From Betaproteobacteria bacterium (GTDB lineage: Bacteria > Pseudomonadota > Gammaproteobacteria > Burkholderiales > Usitatibacteraceae), in contig JAEUMY010000023.1 of NCBI GenBank assembly GCA_016791265.1, forward strand, positions 1 through 64,000: a stretch of 64,000 nucleotides of DNA, read 5' to 3'. The notes beneath the pieces are model-generated. The model ran no database searches and was not told where the DNA came from. It was given only the letters and a program-made list of their open reading frames with translations. The translations under genes and the position numbers were made by a program. Of this stretch, positions 1 to 9,117 are shown in pieces; positions within the stretch are counted from its first letter, which is position 1; each line of letters starts with the position of its first letter.

Positions 1-104
1 TGCAGTTGATCGCCCCGATCGCGATGGAAGAGGGCTTGCGCTTCGCCATCCGTGAAGGCGGGCGTACCGTCGGTGCGGGTGTGGTGTCCAAGATCATCGA
101 GTAA
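1..104 (+). CDS. tuf: Elongation factor Tu, C-terminal end (partial)
   Basis: The first complete codon is at 3 and the frame ends at a TAA at 102-104, giving the last 33 residues of EF-Tu. The end of domain III is recognisable ([18 protein letters not shown] followed by [13 protein letters not shown]). EF-Tu delivers aminoacyl-tRNA to the ribosome as a GTP complex in the cytoplasm. The gene lies directly upstream of rpsJ on the same strand, the usual position of tuf before the S10 operon in proteobacteria. The rest of the gene is outside the window. Confidence 0.96.
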   Translation, partial: QLIAPIAMEEGLRFAIREGGRTVGAGVVSKIIE

Positions 105-123
105 CAGAAACACAAGCCCAATT

Positions 124-135
124 GCGAATATTCGC
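124..135. repeat. GCGAATATTCGC palindrome, tuf-rpsJ gap
   Basis: Perfect 12-mer inside a 16-bp palindrome, TTGCGAATATTCGCAA (122-137), in the non-coding gap between tuf and rpsJ. Confidence 0.9.
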
Positions 136-206
136 AAAGGGCTTCTAAATGCAGGCATTAACAGGTTGAAGAGTAGGTGCGGAAGCACCTCTGAAAAGGA
201 AAAGCG

Positions 207-530
207 ATGGCAACAGCTCAACTCGCAAAACAGAAAATCCGGATTCGCCTGAAGGCGTTCGACTATCGGTTGATTGATCAGTCCGCGCTGGAGATCGTCG
301 AGACCGCCAAGCGGACCGGTGCCGTGGTCAAGGGACCGGTTCCCTTGCCCACGCGCATCGAGCGTTTCGACATTCTGCGCTCACCGCACGTCAACAAGAC
401 GTCGCGGGATCAGTTCGAGATTCGCACCCACCTGCGCCTGATGGATATCATCGACCCCACCGACAAGACGGTTGATGCATTGATGAAGCTCGATCTGCCC
501 GCTGGTGTGGATGTAGAGATCAAACTGTAA
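207..530 (+). CDS. rpsJ: 30S ribosomal protein S10
   Basis: 107-residue protein with the S10 signature ([18 protein letters not shown] near the start and a central segment [20 protein letters not shown]). S10 is part of the 30S head and also joins NusB in antitermination complexes. The ATG at 207 follows an AAGGA ribosome binding site; the N-terminus is about four residues longer than in E. coli (103 aa). It is the first gene of the S10 operon here, about 100 bp after tuf, with an iterated palindrome in the gap. The next gene, rplC, is 151 bp away behind its own candidate promoter. Confidence 0.97.
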   Translation: MATAQLAKQKIRIRLKAFDYRLIDQSALEIVETAKRTGAVVKGPVPLPTRIERFDILRSPHVNKTSRDQFEIRTHLRLMDIIDPTDKTVDALMKLDLPAGVDVEIKL

Positions 531-534
531 GGGT

Positions 535-563
535 TTGAATTTTCAGGCGGGCCTGTATATACT
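535..563 (+). promoter_or_regulatory. Candidate sigma70 promoter upstream of rplC
   Basis: TTGAAT at 535-540 and TATACT at 558-563 are 17 bp apart, in the unusually long gap between rpsJ and rplC. This may give rplC and the rest of the S10 operon an internal start. The leader to the rplC start would be about 110 nt. It is inferred from the match to the consensus only. Confidence 0.5.
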
Positions 564-681
564 AATGGGCTTGCTTGGGGCTGGGTATGTCGCGCCGGCT
601 TTTTTTGTTAGAAATATCAAGCGGTTCCGCTGGCCAATTGCAGCCGGCACCCGATATCGGGCCAATTAGAAAGGAATGAAG

Positions 682-1341
682 ATGAGTCTAGGTCTCGTCG
701 GCCGGAAGGTCGGCATGACCCGCATCTTTACTGACGACGGCACAGCCGTCCCGGTAACGGTGCTGGACATGTCGGACAACCGTGTCACCCAAATCAAGAC
801 GGCCGAAAGTGATGGCTATAGCGCCGTCCAGGTCGCATTCGGCAAGCGACGCGCGTCCCGCGTCAACAAGGCTGTCGCTGGCCATCTGGCCAAGGCTGGT
901 GTTGCACCCGCCGCACTGCTGAAAGAATTTCCCGTCAAGGCGGAAGCGCTGGGCGAACTAAAGGTCGGCAGCGCACTGTCCGTTGAGATTTTTCAGGTTG
1001 GTCAGAAAGTCGACGTCACTGGCACCAGCATCGGCAAAGGCTATGCAGGTGTGATCAAGCGTCATAATTTTTCCTCCAACCGCGCCTCGCACGGTAACTC
1101 GCGTTCGCACAATGTGCCTGGCTCCATCGGCGCCGCTCAGGATCCCGGTCGCGTGTTTCCGGGAAAGCGCATGTCAGGTCACTTGGGTGATGTGAAGGCA
1201 ACCATCCAGCTACTGGAAGTTGCGCGCGTCGATGCCGCTCGCCAGCTACTGCTGGTGAAGGGTGCCGTTCCTGGCGCCAAGGGTGGCAATGTCGTGGTCC
1301 GTCCCAGCGTGAAGACGCCGCTGAAGAAAGGGGCCAAGTGA
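682..1341 (+). CDS. rplC: 50S ribosomal protein L3
   Basis: 219 residues beginning [16 protein letters not shown], the usual start of proteobacterial L3, with the conserved loop ([15 protein letters not shown], residues about 139-153) that reaches toward the peptidyl transferase centre. Two ATGs lie six bases apart, at 676 and 682. The AAGGA at 671-675 abuts the first and stands six bases from the second, so 682 is chosen. L3 initiates 50S assembly. Its TGA overlaps the rplD ATG by one base (TGATG), implying translational coupling. Confidence 0.96.
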   Translation: MSLGLVGRKVGMTRIFTDDGTAVPVTVLDMSDNRVTQIKTAESDGYSAVQVAFGKRRASRVNKAVAGHLAKAGVAPAALLKEFPVKAEALGELKVGSALSVEIFQVGQKVDVTGTSIGKGYAGVIKRHNFSSNRASHGNSRSHNVPGSIGAAQDPGRVFPGKRMSGHLGDVKATIQLLEVARVDAARQLLLVKGAVPGAKGGNVVVRPSVKTPLKKGAK

Positions 1342-1973
1342 TGGAACTCAAACTGATCAATGACAAGGGTGCCGCCAATGGCACCGTTGCCGCATCGGCG
1401 GAACTGTTTGGGCGTGACTACAACGAGGCGCTGATCCATCAAGTTGTCACTGCATATCAGGCCAATGCCCGCTCTGCCAATCGCGCGCAGAAAGACCGTG
1501 CCGAGGTCAAGCACTCAACCAAAAAGCCTTGGAGACAAAAGGGTACAGGCCGTGCTCGTGCTGGTATGACTTCGTCACCGTTGTGGCGAGGCGGTGGTCG
1601 TATTTTCCCGAATTCGCCTGACGAAAATTTCTCGCAGAAGGTGAACCGAAAAATGTATCGCGCCGGCATCGCCGCGATCCTGTCCCAGCTTGTGCGTGAA
1701 GATCGTCTGTCCGTGGTGGAGAGCATGAGCCTGGAAGCGCCGAAGACCAAGCTGCTGGCGACCAAGCTCAAGGGCATGGGTCTCGCCACCGACAACGCCG
1801 GCGTGCTGATCATCACCGATGTGCTGGATGACAACCTGCTCTTGTCGTCGCGCAATCTGCCCCATGTCATGGTGCTCGAGGCCAAGCATGCCGATCCCGT
1901 CAATCTTGTCCGCTTCTCCAAGGTGCTGCTCACCAAGGGAGCGGTCAAGCAGTTTGAAGAGGTGCTGGCATGA
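1341..1973 (+). CDS. rplD: 50S ribosomal protein L4
   Basis: 210 residues starting [10 protein letters not shown]. The loop [14 protein letters not shown] (about residues 57-70), which lines the exit tunnel, is intact. L4 is a primary 50S assembly protein, and in enterobacteria it represses its own operon; whether this applies here is unknown. It overlaps rplC by one base and rplW by four bases (ATGA), so all three are probably translationally coupled. An in-frame GTG three bases upstream is rejected because the ATG overlaps the rplC stop in the usual coupling arrangement. Confidence 0.96.
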   Translation: MELKLINDKGAANGTVAASAELFGRDYNEALIHQVVTAYQANARSANRAQKDRAEVKHSTKKPWRQKGTGRARAGMTSSPLWRGGGRIFPNSPDENFSQKVNRKMYRAGIAAILSQLVREDRLSVVESMSLEAPKTKLLATKLKGMGLATDNAGVLIITDVLDDNLLLSSRNLPHVMVLEAKHADPVNLVRFSKVLLTKGAVKQFEEVLA

Positions 1974-2290
1974 GCAACGTCAAGACCCAAGAACGCCTCC
2001 TGACCGTTCTGCTGAAGCCGATCATTTCCGAGAAGGCCACCTTCGTCGCAGATCGCAACAAGCAAGTTGTATTTGAAGTGCTGCAGGACGCCACCAAGGC
2101 CGAAGTCAAGGCTGCGGTTGAGCTGCTCTTCAAGGAGCAGAAGGTGGAAGTTGCCAGCGTGAATATCGTGAATCTCAAAGGCAAGCCGAAGCGCCACGGG
2201 CGTTTCGAGGGCCGTCGCAACAATTCCAAGAAGGCCTACGTGTGCTTGAAGGGCGACGGCGACCTGAATTTTGTTGAGGGGGTGGCATAA
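1970..2290 (+). CDS. rplW: 50S ribosomal protein L23
   Basis: 106 residues of the L23 family ([17 protein letters not shown] at the N-terminus and [13 protein letters not shown] at the C-terminus). L23 sits at the exit tunnel, where trigger factor and SRP dock. It overlaps rplD by four bases at its start and rplB by one base at its end (TAATG), so the S10 operon is very tightly packed here. Confidence 0.96.
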   Translation: MSNVKTQERLLTVLLKPIISEKATFVADRNKQVVFEVLQDATKAEVKAAVELLFKEQKVEVASVNIVNLKGKPKRHGRFEGRRNNSKKAYVCLKGDGDLNFVEGVA

Positions 2291-3120
2291 TGGCGCTCGT
2301 CAAAATGAAACCGACCTCGCCCGGCCGTCGTTCGATGGTTCGCGTGGTCAACAAGGACCTGCACAAGGGTGCGCCTTTCGCTGCGCTCGTTGAATCACAA
2401 AAGCGCGGTTCCGGCCGCAACAGCAAAGGCCATATCACCACGCGTCACAAGGGTGGCGGACACAAGCACCACTACCGCATCATTGATTTTCGTCGCAACA
2501 AGGACGGCATCGTGGCGAAGGTGGAGCGTATTGAGCATGATCCGAACCGTAGTGCCCATATCGCGCTGCTGTGCTATGCCGATGGCGAGCGTCGGTACAT
2601 CATCGCGCCCAAAGGCGTGACGGTGGGCCAGCAGATCTTGAGCGGTCCCGAGGCGCCCATCAAAGTGGGCAACACGCTGCCGCTGCGCAACATCCCGGTG
2701 GGTTCCACGGTGCATTGCGTGGAGATGCTGCCGGGCAAGGGCGCGCAGATTGCCCGCTCTGCCGGTGCTTCGGTGCAGCTTCTTGCGCGCGAAGGCGAGT
2801 ATGCACAGCTTCGCGTTCGCTCCGGCGAAATCCGCAAGGTGCATATCAACTGCCGCGCAACCATCGGCGAAGTGGGAAATGGTGAGCATGGCCTCCGTGT
2901 GATCGGCAAGGCAGGCGCCAACCGCTGGCGTGGTATCCGACCGACGGTGCGCGCGATCTCCATGAACCCGGTCGATCACCCGATGGGTGGTCGCGGCAAC
3001 GGTGGCGGTGGCTGGCACCATCCTGTGTCCCCGTGGGGCCAGGCTGCCAAGGGTCTCAAGACCCGTACCAACAAGCGCACGCAATCGATGATTGTGCGCA
3101 GCCGTCACAAGAAAGCGTAA
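2290..3120 (+). CDS. rplB: 50S ribosomal protein L2
   Basis: 276 residues with full-length L2 features: the RNA-binding domain with [16 protein letters not shown], and the C-terminal segment [14 protein letters not shown] that contains the histidine needed for peptidyl transferase assembly. L2 is required for subunit joining. It starts inside the rplW stop codon and is followed 11 bp later by rpsS. Confidence 0.97.
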   Translation: MALVKMKPTSPGRRSMVRVVNKDLHKGAPFAALVESQKRGSGRNSKGHITTRHKGGGHKHHYRIIDFRRNKDGIVAKVERIEHDPNRSAHIALLCYADGERRYIIAPKGVTVGQQILSGPEAPIKVGNTLPLRNIPVGSTVHCVEMLPGKGAQIARSAGASVQLLAREGEYAQLRVRSGEIRKVHINCRATIGEVGNGEHGLRVIGKAGANRWRGIRPTVRAISMNPVDHPMGGRGNGGGGWHHPVSPWGQAAKGLKTRTNKRTQSMIVRSRHKKA

Positions 3121-3131
3121 TCGAGGTCGCC

Positions 3132-3419
3132 ATGGCACGTTCCATTAAAAAAGGCCCGTTCGTTGACGGCCACCTGATGCAAAAAGTCGAAGCCGCCCAG
3201 ACGGTCAAAGACAAGCGCCCGATCAAGACCTGGTCGCGGCGTTCAACCATCCTGCCCGACTTTGTCGGCCTGACCATTGCCGTGCATAACGGGAAGCAGC
3301 ACATCCCAGTGTATGTGAGCGAGAACATGGTCGGACACAAGCTGGGCGAATTCGCCGTCACGCGTCTCTTCAAAGGCCACCCGGCCGACAAGAAGGTCGC
3401 GGCGCCGGCCAAGAAGTAA
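3132..3419 (+). CDS. rpsS: 30S ribosomal protein S19
   Basis: 95 residues: [15 protein letters not shown] followed later by the S19 signature [13 protein letters not shown] and a lysine-rich tail. S19 forms a complex with S13 in the 30S head and binds near the A-site tRNA. The ATG at 3132 is the conserved start; in-frame codons further upstream lie inside rplB. An AGGAGAGA ribosome binding site for the next gene, rplV, follows the stop. Confidence 0.96.
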   Translation: MARSIKKGPFVDGHLMQKVEAAQTVKDKRPIKTWSRRSTILPDFVGLTIAVHNGKQHIPVYVSENMVGHKLGEFAVTRLFKGHPADKKVAAPAKK

Positions 3420-3430
3420 GGAGAGACGAT

Positions 3431-3769
3431 ATGCAAGTCTCAGCCAATCTTTACGGCGTGCGTCTGTCGGCTCAGAAGGGCCGTCTGGTCGCGGATTTGA
3501 TTCGCGGCAAGAAAGTGGACCACGCACTCAACATCCTGGCCTTCTCCCCGCAGAAGGGCGCCACCATCATCAAAAAAGTGCTGGAGTCCGCTATCGCGAA
3601 CGCCGAGCATAACAATGGCGCCGACATCGACGAGCTGAAGGTTTCACGCATCATGGTCGAAAAAGGCCCGGTGCTGAAGCGTTTCACCGCGCGCGCCAAG
3701 GGCCGCGGAAACCGCATCATCAAGCCCACCTGTCATGTGTTCCTGACGGTTGGCGACGGCAAGCAATAA
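3431..3769 (+). CDS. rplV: 50S ribosomal protein L22
   Basis: 112 residues with the L22 pattern: a globular part ([21 protein letters not shown]) and the extended beta-hairpin (about residues 80-95, [18 protein letters not shown]) that reaches into the exit tunnel, where macrolide resistance changes occur in other species. Spacings to rpsS (11 bp) and rpsC (9 bp) are short, and each gene has a clear AAGGAG-type binding site. Confidence 0.96.
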   Translation: MQVSANLYGVRLSAQKGRLVADLIRGKKVDHALNILAFSPQKGATIIKKVLESAIANAEHNNGADIDELKVSRIMVEKGPVLKRFTARAKGRGNRIIKPTCHVFLTVGDGKQ

Positions 3770-3778
3770 GGAGCGACG

Positions 3779-4501
3779 ATGGGACAAAAGATTCATCCGA
3801 CCGGCTTCCGTCTCGCGGTCACCAAGAACTGGACGTCCAAGTGGTACGCCAACAGCAAGAATTTCCCGCTGATGCTGGCCGAGGACATCAAGGTCCGTGA
3901 GTACCTGAAGAAGAAGCTGGCCCACGCTTCCGTCGGCAAGATCATCATCGAGCGTCCGGCCAAGAACGCCAAGATCACGATTTACTCGGCCCGTCCGGGT
4001 GTGGTGATCGGCAAGAAGGGCGAGGACATCGAAACGCTGCGCGCCGATCTCGGCAAGCTGATGAGCGTGCCGGTGCATGTCAACATCGAAGAAATCCGCA
4101 AGCCTGAAGTTGACGCCCAGCTGATCTCCGACTCCATTACTGGCCAGTTGGCCAAGCGCGTGATGTTCCGCCGTGCCATGAAGCGCGCGATGCAGAACGC
4201 CATGCGTCTCGGCGCCCAGGGTATCAAGATCATTTCGTCCGGTCGTCTGAATGGCGCCGAAATCGCGCGCACCGAGTGGTACCGCGAAGGCCGTGTGCCG
4301 CTCCATACGCTCCGCGCTGATATCGACTACGGCTTTTCCGAAGCCCGCACCACGTACGGCATCATCGGCGTAAAGGTTCTCGTCTACAAGGGCCAGATCC
4401 TCGCCAAGGGCGAGCAGCCGGCCACACCTGAGCCCGCTGCCGTACCTGAGCAGCCGCGCCGTGGCAGAAAACCAGGAGTGAAAAATGCTGCAGCCAGCTA
4501 G
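3779..4501 (+). CDS. rpsC: 30S ribosomal protein S3
   Basis: 240 residues. The N-terminal KH domain carries the GxxG-type segment [13 protein letters not shown] (about residues 75-87) and the C-terminal S3 domain contains [18 protein letters not shown]3 lies at the mRNA entry channel and helps unwind mRNA. The C-terminal tail is Pro/Ala/Glu-rich ([18 protein letters not shown]) and poorly conserved in the family. Its last 17 bases overlap the start of rplP in another frame. Confidence 0.96.
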   Translation: MGQKIHPTGFRLAVTKNWTSKWYANSKNFPLMLAEDIKVREYLKKKLAHASVGKIIIERPAKNAKITIYSARPGVVIGKKGEDIETLRADLGKLMSVPVHVNIEEIRKPEVDAQLISDSITGQLAKRVMFRRAMKRAMQNAMRLGAQGIKIISSGRLNGAEIARTEWYREGRVPLHTLRADIDYGFSEARTTYGIIGVKVLVYKGQILAKGEQPATPEPAAVPEQPRRGRKPGVKNAAAS

Positions 4502-4898
4502 AAGGAAATACCGCAAGGAGCAGAAGGGCCGCAACACCGGCGTCGCCACCCGTGGCGCCAAAGTGTCCTTCGGTGAATTCGGCCTCAAGGCCATCGGCCG
4601 TGGTCGTCTGACCGCACGTCAGATCGAAGCTGCCCGTCGCGCAATGACCCGTCATATCAAGCGGGGCGGCCGCGTGTGGATTCGCATTTTCCCCGACAAG
4701 CCGATCTCCAAGAAGCCTGCCGAAGTCCGCATGGGTAACGGCAAAGGTTCGCCGGAGTACTTCGTGGCCGAGATCGTGCCGGGCAAGGTTCTGTACGAGA
4801 TGGACGGCGTTGATGAGAAGTTGGCGCGTGAGGCATTTGCGCTGGCTGCCGCCAAGCTGCCCATCAAGACGACCTTCGTGCATCGTCTGCTGGGTTAA
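4485..4898 (+). CDS. rplP: 50S ribosomal protein L16
   Basis: 137 residues starting [17 protein letters not shown], the standard L16 N-terminus, with the conserved [20 protein letters not shown] segment. L16 contacts the A site and the L7/L12 stalk base. The start overlaps the end of rpsC by 17 bases, with an AGGAG site at about 4473-4477 inside rpsC, so coupling is likely. Confidence 0.96.
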   Translation: MLQPARRKYRKEQKGRNTGVATRGAKVSFGEFGLKAIGRGRLTARQIEAARRAMTRHIKRGGRVWIRIFPDKPISKKPAEVRMGNGKGSPEYFVAEIVPGKVLYEMDGVDEKLAREAFALAAAKLPIKTTFVHRLLG

Positions 4899-4913
4899 GA
4901 AGGAGCTACGAAC

Positions 4914-5108
4914 ATGAATCTCAAGGAAATGCGGACCAAGTCCGCCGATGACCTGAACAAGGAATTGCTGGATCTGCGCAAGGCCCAGTTTGGCCTGCGC
5001 ATGCAGCAAGCCACCCAGCAGCTCACCAACACCAGCGAGCTGGGCAAGATGAAGCGCGACATCGCGCGCGTCAAGACCGTGCTGAACGAGAAGTCGAGGG
5101 CCGCCTGA
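4914..5108 (+). CDS. rpmC: 50S ribosomal protein L29
   Basis: 64 residues forming the two-helix L29 fold: [18 protein letters not shown] and a second helix with the signature [22 protein letters not shown]29 lies at the exit tunnel beside L23. AAGGAG precedes the start. The stop overlaps the rpsQ ATG (TGATG). Confidence 0.95.
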   Translation: MNLKEMRTKSADDLNKELLDLRKAQFGLRMQQATQQLTNTSELGKMKRDIARVKTVLNEKSRAA

Positions 5109-5383
5109 TGACAACCATCGCCACTGAAAGCAAATTGAAGCGCACGCTGACCGGCAAGATTGTCAGCGACAAGATGGACAAGACGGTCACGGTGCTCGTC
5201 GAGCGTCGCGTGATGCACCCGGTGCTGGGCAAGGTTGTGCGTCGGTCCAAGAAGTATCACGCTCACAGCGAGAACAACGAGTTCAAGGCGGGTGATGTGG
5301 TGCAGATTGAAGAGACGAAGCCGATCTCGAAGACGAAGGCCTGGAAAGTTTCCAAGCTGGTTGAGAAGGCACGCGCAGAGTAA
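5108..5383 (+). CDS. rpsQ: 30S ribosomal protein S17
   Basis: 91 residues of the OB-fold S17 family, with [23 protein letters not shown] and the later segment [19 protein letters not shown]17 is a primary 16S rRNA-binding protein. Here it is the last gene of the S10 operon and is followed at once by a strong terminator. In most relatives rplN of the spc operon follows within a few hundred bases, but here rplN is 6 kb away. Confidence 0.96.
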   Translation: MTTIATESKLKRTLTGKIVSDKMDKTVTVLVERRVMHPVLGKVVRRSKKYHAHSENNEFKAGDVVQIEETKPISKTKAWKVSKLVEKARAE

Positions 5384-5402
5384 TTCGCGCAATTTGCGCT
5401 TG

Positions 5403-5436
5403 ATTGAAAAGGCCCGCATTCGCGGGCCTTTTCAAT
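5403..5436. terminator. Bidirectional terminator after rpsQ
   Basis: A stem of about 15 bp (left arm 5403-5417, loop ATTC at 5418-5421, right arm 5422-5436) with a GC-rich core GGCCCGC/GCGGGCC, flanked by A4 and T4. It serves both rpsQ on the plus strand and the cystathionine gamma-lyase gene ending at 5451 on the minus strand. Confidence 0.9.
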
Positions 5437-5450
5437 TGGGTTACCTGGGA

Positions 5451-6605
5451 TTAGCCCAGCGCCTGAAGTATGTCTGCTTTCAGATCGGCAATGTCCTCAA
5501 TACCCACCGACAGGCGAACCAGTCCGTCGCTGATGCCCAGCTCCTTGCGAATATTCGCGGGGATGGAGGCATGGGTCATGATCGCCGGATGTTCCGCCAG
5601 GCTCTCCACGCCGCCCAGGCTCTCGGCACATGCGAATATTCGCAGACGTTCAAGGAACTGTCGGGACTCATTCAAGCCGCCTTTCAGCACGAAGGTGATC
5701 ATGCCGCCGAAGCCATGCATTTGCCGCTTCGCCAATGCATGCTGAGTGTGAGACGCCAACCCAGGGTAGTAGACGCGTTCGACCGCAGGCAGCGTTTCCA
5801 GCCACGCTGCGATCTCTGCTGCGCTTTCGCAGTGGCGCGCCATGCGCAAGGGAAGCGTCTTCAAGCCGCGCAGTGCGAGGAAACTGTCAAAAGGACCCAA
5901 GATGCCGCCTACGGCGTTCTGCAGGAAAGCGAGCTTCTCAGCCATCGCACCCTGCTCTCGCACAATCACCATGCCGCCCACCATGTCGGAATGACCGTTG
6001 AGATACTTCGTCACCGAGTGAACGACGAGATCGAAGCCATGGTCCAGTGGGCGCTGGATCCAGGGAGTGGCGAAGGTATTGTCAGCGACCGCGATCAATT
6101 TGTGCTTGCGCGCAATCGCGGCGACTGCGGCGAGATCAACAAGCTTCAACAGAGGGTTGCTGGGCGACTCCACCCATATCATGCGCGTGTTGGGTCGAAT
6201 GGCGGCCTCGACACGCGCTGGGTCAGTCATGTCCAGGAAAGTGAACTCCAGACCTGCGGATACCTTTCGTACGCGCTCAAACAGTCGATAGGTGCCGCCA
6301 TATAAATCGTCCAGCGCGATGACATGGCTTCCGGTCTCGATCATGTCCAGAATGGTCGCGGACGCGGCCAAGCCCGAAGCGAATGCGAAGCCCTGCACAC
6401 CGTTCTCGAGATCCGCCACACAACGTTCGAAGGCCATGCGAGTCGGATTCTGCGTTCGCGCGTACTCGAAACCCTGGTGCATACCAGGACTCTTCTGTGC
6501 ATAGGTCGAAGTTGCGTAGATAGGCTGCATCACCGCGCCTGTGCTGGGGTCATGCTGCTGGCCTGCATGTATGGCACGCGTGGAAAAAGCTGTGGACTTG
6601 GTCAT
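5451..6605 (-). CDS. Cystathionine gamma-lyase / gamma-synthase family enzyme
   Basis: 384-residue PLP enzyme of the Cys/Met metabolism family. Visible motifs are YARTQNPTR (about 48-56), the PLP-binding serine region ASGLAASATI and the Schiff-base lysine in SVTKYLNGHSD (Lys200). The gene follows cystathionine beta-synthase by 31 bp on the same strand. That pairing favours gamma-lyase (cystathionine to cysteine, 2-oxobutyrate and ammonia; reverse transsulfuration) over MetB gamma-synthase, but sequence alone does not settle it. The ATG at 6605 is chosen; an in-frame TTG at 6620 would only add residues encoded by the palindrome. Three copies of the iterated palindrome lie in or against this gene. 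Confidence 0.88.
   Translation of the reverse strand: MTKSTAFSTRAIHAGQQHDPSTGAVMQPIYATSTYAQKSPGMHQGFEYARTQNPTRMAFERCVADLENGVQGFAFASGLAASATILDMIETGSHVIALDDLYGGTYRLFERVRKVSAGLEFTFLDMTDPARVEAAIRPNTRMIWVESPSNPLLKLVDLAAVAAIARKHKLIAVADNTFATPWIQRPLDHGFDLVVHSVTKYLNGHSDMVGGMVIVREQGAMAEKLAFLQNAVGGILGPFDSFLALRGLKTLPLRMARHCESAAEIAAWLETLPAVERVYYPGLASHTQHALAKRQMHGFGGMITFVLKGGLNESRQFLERLRIFACAESLGGVESLAEHPAIMTHASIPANIRKELGISDGLVRLSVGIEDIADLKADILQALG
5547..5558. repeat. GCGAATATTCGC palindrome in the gamma-lyase gene
   Basis: Perfect 12-mer read as Ala-Asn-Ile-Arg (IPANIRKEL) in the host protein. Confidence 0.9.
5632..5643. repeat. TGCGAATATTCGCA palindrome in the gamma-lyase gene
   Basis: Perfect 14-mer (5631-5644), 85 bp from the previous copy and in a different reading frame (Arg-Ile-Phe, LRIFACAES). 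Confidence 0.9.
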
Positions 6606-6606
6606 G

Positions 6607-6618
6607 GCGAATATTCGC
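6607..6618. repeat. GCGAATATTCGC palindrome before the gamma-lyase start
   Basis: Perfect 12-mer occupying the ribosome-binding region, ending one base before the ATG of the gamma-lyase gene on the minus strand. Confidence 0.9.
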
Positions 6619-6636
6619 AATAGGGATTGAAGGGCG

Positions 6637-8016
6637 TCACTGCATGCGGCGGCGCAGATAGTTCAACATGTCATAGCGGGTGATCAGGCCCAGAAACTGG
6701 TCCCCCTTCTCCACGATGGCGACATGGCCGCGGTCGAAAATAGGTAGCAGTCGGGACATGGGCGAATCCACTTGCAGCGTGTCCAATCGGGCGGTCATCG
6801 CCTCGCGCACGGGCGCGCGGAAGCGCTGCTCGTCGGCATAGACCGACAACAGAATGTCCGACTCGTCGATGATGCCCACCACCTTGTCGTTCTCAAGCAC
6901 CGGTAGCTGCTGGAAGTCGTAGAGCTTCATTCGCGCATAGGCTGTCTGCAGCGTGTCGTCGGGTCGGATGGTGATCGTGGCGCGGTCATGGTGGTGGCGC
7001 GCGATCAGGTCGGACAGATCGCCCTTGTCTTCCCGCTTCAGAATGCCCTGATCCGTTAGCCAGTAGTCGTTGTACATCTTTGAGAGGTACTTTCCTCCGA
7101 CATCGCAAACGATGGTGACCACACGCTTGGGCGAGGTCTGCTCGCGGCAGTAGCGCAATGCGGCGGCCAAGAGCGTACCGGACGAAGACCCGCCCATGAT
7201 GCCTTCCTTCTGCAACAGCTCGCGTGCGGCCAGCATCGCCTCGCCGTCCGACACGTAGTAGCCCCGCCGCGCGAGCTTGATGTCCAGATTGGCAGGCACA
7301 TAGTCGCCGCCGATACCCTCCACCAGCCAGGAGCCGCTCGGGCTGTGCTTGCCGGTATTGACCAGGTCGGCAAGGATCGATCCCTTGGGGTCAGCCAACA
7401 CCATCTCGGTAGACGGCGATACGCGTGCGAAGAACCGGCCCAAGCCGGTCAAGGTGCCGCCCGAACCTACGCCACACACGACGGCGTCGACGCGGTGTTC
7501 CAATTGTTCCCACAACTCAGGCGCTGTCCAGGTCTCGTGCGTCTCCGGATTCGCAGGATTGGAGAACTGATCGATGCAGTGAGCGCTTTTGCCTGCGGCC
7601 AGCATTTCGGCGGTGATGCGCTTGGCCATATCCTGGTAGTACTCGGGATGACCCTTGCTCACGTCGGATCGAGTCATGACAATTTCTACGCCCATCGCCC
7701 GGAGATGAAAGATCTTCTCCTGGCTCATCTTGTCCGGAATCACCAGCAAGAGCTTATAGCCCTTGTGAATGGCCGCAAGCGCCAATCCGAGGCCGGTGTT
7801 GCCCGCCGTCGCTTCGACGATGGTGCCGCCGGGTTGAATCTTGCCGGCCTTCTCCGCCGCTTCAATCATGCGCAAGCCGATGCGATCCTTGATCGAGCCG
7901 GCGGGATTGTTGCATTCAAGTTTCGCGTACAGCTCGCAGGGGCCGGTGTCGAGATTGCGCAGACTAACCAGCGGGGTATTGCCGATCAGATCGAGAATGT
8001 TGCCGTGACGAGACAT
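6637..8016 (-). CDS. cbs: Cystathionine beta-synthase with C-terminal CBS domains
   Basis: 459 residues. The N-terminal fold-type II PLP domain (about 1-320) has the lysine motif NNPAGSIKDR (Lys43), the Asn loop EATAGNTG and the Gly-rich phosphate loop GVGSGGTLTG. The C-terminal part (about 335-459) is a tandem CBS (Bateman) pair, containing QQLPVLENDKVVGIIDESD and a final FLGLITRYDMLNYL. It condenses serine (or O-acetylserine) and homocysteine to cystathionine. With the gamma-lyase downstream it forms a complete reverse transsulfuration pair converting homocysteine to cysteine. No N-terminal haem domain is present. The Bateman module suggests adenosine-ligand regulation, which is inference. 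Confidence 0.93.
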   Translation of the reverse strand: MSRHGNILDLIGNTPLVSLRNLDTGPCELYAKLECNNPAGSIKDRIGLRMIEAAEKAGKIQPGGTIVEATAGNTGLGLALAAIHKGYKLLLVIPDKMSQEKIFHLRAMGVEIVMTRSDVSKGHPEYYQDMAKRITAEMLAAGKSAHCIDQFSNPANPETHETWTAPELWEQLEHRVDAVVCGVGSGGTLTGLGRFFARVSPSTEMVLADPKGSILADLVNTGKHSPSGSWLVEGIGGDYVPANLDIKLARRGYYVSDGEAMLAARELLQKEGIMGGSSSGTLLAAALRYCREQTSPKRVVTIVCDVGGKYLSKMYNDYWLTDQGILKREDKGDLSDLIARHHHDRATITIRPDDTLQTAYARMKLYDFQQLPVLENDKVVGIIDESDILLSVYADEQRFRAPVREAMTARLDTLQVDSPMSRLLPIFDRGHVAIVEKGDQFLGLITRYDMLNYLRRRMQ

Positions 8017-8094
8017 GGTGTGGAGTTCTCCCTGGGCGCTCGCCGCGCGGCTTGTGGCTGCGGGGGCGGGGTTGGATTTGAAAAGTGCGCCATT

Positions 8095-8979
8095 CTACGC
8101 CGCGTGGGACGCCTCGCGATTCGGCGCCACGCCCAGCACCAATGACATGCCGGCGAGAATCGTGCCAGCGCCAAGCAGTGTCGTCAGGTCGACCGTTTCG
8201 CCCAAGAACACCACACCCCAGCCTACGCCGAAGACGGGGATGAGAAAGGTGACCGAGATCGCCTTGGTTGGGCCGATATCGCGGATCAGCTTGAAGTAGA
8301 TGACATATGCGATGCCGCTGCAAACCACCGCCAGAGCAGCGGTTGCCAGCACAACCGTCGTGGGCGGCCAGGCTGTGGGTAGGCTGGGTGCTGCGAAGAG
8401 AGTGAGTGGCAACGCGGGGAGCAGCAATGTGCCGGCCGCAAGCCCCGTATTGGGAGCGTCCCCGAGGTGTTTTTTCGTGTGGACCGCAAAATAGCCGTAC
8501 GACGCCGTTGCCAATATGCAGGCGCCCGCCGCCAGAAGCAATTCAGTCGTGATCGCCACCGGCCCCAAGCGGACCAGAATCGCAACACCGATAAAGCCCA
8601 ACGCGATGCCGGCCAGCTTGCGTCGAGACAATCGCTCCCCCAACAACGCGGCGGAGAAGAGCGCCCCGAAGAGTGGAGACAGTGCATTGAGTACGGCGCC
8701 GTAGCTCGCAGGCAGTGTTTTCATGCCGTATCCGATCAGACTGAACGGAATGGCCGAGCTCAACGCGCCGAAAAAGAGATATTGCTTCCACCACTTGCGC
8801 ATGCCGAGTGGACTGCCAACCAGCAGTGCGTAGCAGCAAAGCAGCAGGCCGCCAGTCAGCATCCGTATCCAGGCGGTCCCCATGCCGCCCAGCACCGGCG
8901 CCACGACGCGCATCAGCGCATAGGAACCTCCCCAAATGGCGGCGAGGAGTATGAGGCCAAGCAGGTCTTGTCTTCGCAT
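8095..8979 (-). CDS. EamA/DMT-family transporter
   Basis: 294-residue integral membrane protein with about ten hydrophobic segments arranged as two EamA repeats (first repeat AAIWGGSYALMRVVAP; second repeat ending TVDLTTLLGAGTILAGMSLVLG). Such proteins export metabolites such as amino acids, but the substrate cannot be read from sequence. The ATG at 8979 (MRRQDLLGLILL) starts directly before the first membrane segment; upstream in-frame codons run into the palindrome and are rejected. It stands 78 bp upstream of cbs on the same strand, so export of a sulfur amino acid is a possibility only. Confidence 0.87.
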   Translation of the reverse strand: MRRQDLLGLILLAAIWGGSYALMRVVAPVLGGMGTAWIRMLTGGLLLCCYALLVGSPLGMRKWWKQYLFFGALSSAIPFSLIGYGMKTLPASYGAVLNALSPLFGALFSAALLGERLSRRKLAGIALGFIGVAILVRLGPVAITTELLLAAGACILATASYGYFAVHTKKHLGDAPNTGLAAGTLLLPALPLTLFAAPSLPTAWPPTTVVLATAALAVVCSGIAYVIYFKLIRDIGPTKAISVTFLIPVFGVGWGVVFLGETVDLTTLLGAGTILAGMSLVLGVAPNREASHAA

Positions 8980-9061
8980 GGTGTGTGACCCGACTGCGGA
9001 GCCGCGAGTGTAACCATGATCAAGCCCGACCTCGCCCCGAATCTTGCTGTGACGAACCATT

Positions 9062-9073
9062 GCGAATATTCGC
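9062..9073. repeat. TTGCGAATATTCGCAA palindrome, intergenic
   Basis: Perfect core within a 16-bp palindrome (9060-9075) between the sigma factor and the EamA gene. Confidence 0.9.
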
Positions 9074-9117
9074 AAGTGCAGCGGTAGACGGTCGAGCCGT
9101 AGGTCTGTGATCCGTGT

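Noticed and set aside
8980-9075. Extension of the EamA protein beginning MRIFA at a TTG in the palindrome
   Set aside because: Starts such as TTG-CGA-ATA-TTC arise from the palindrome itself. The same apparent MRIFA or TTG starts occur at several genes and precede better ATGs.
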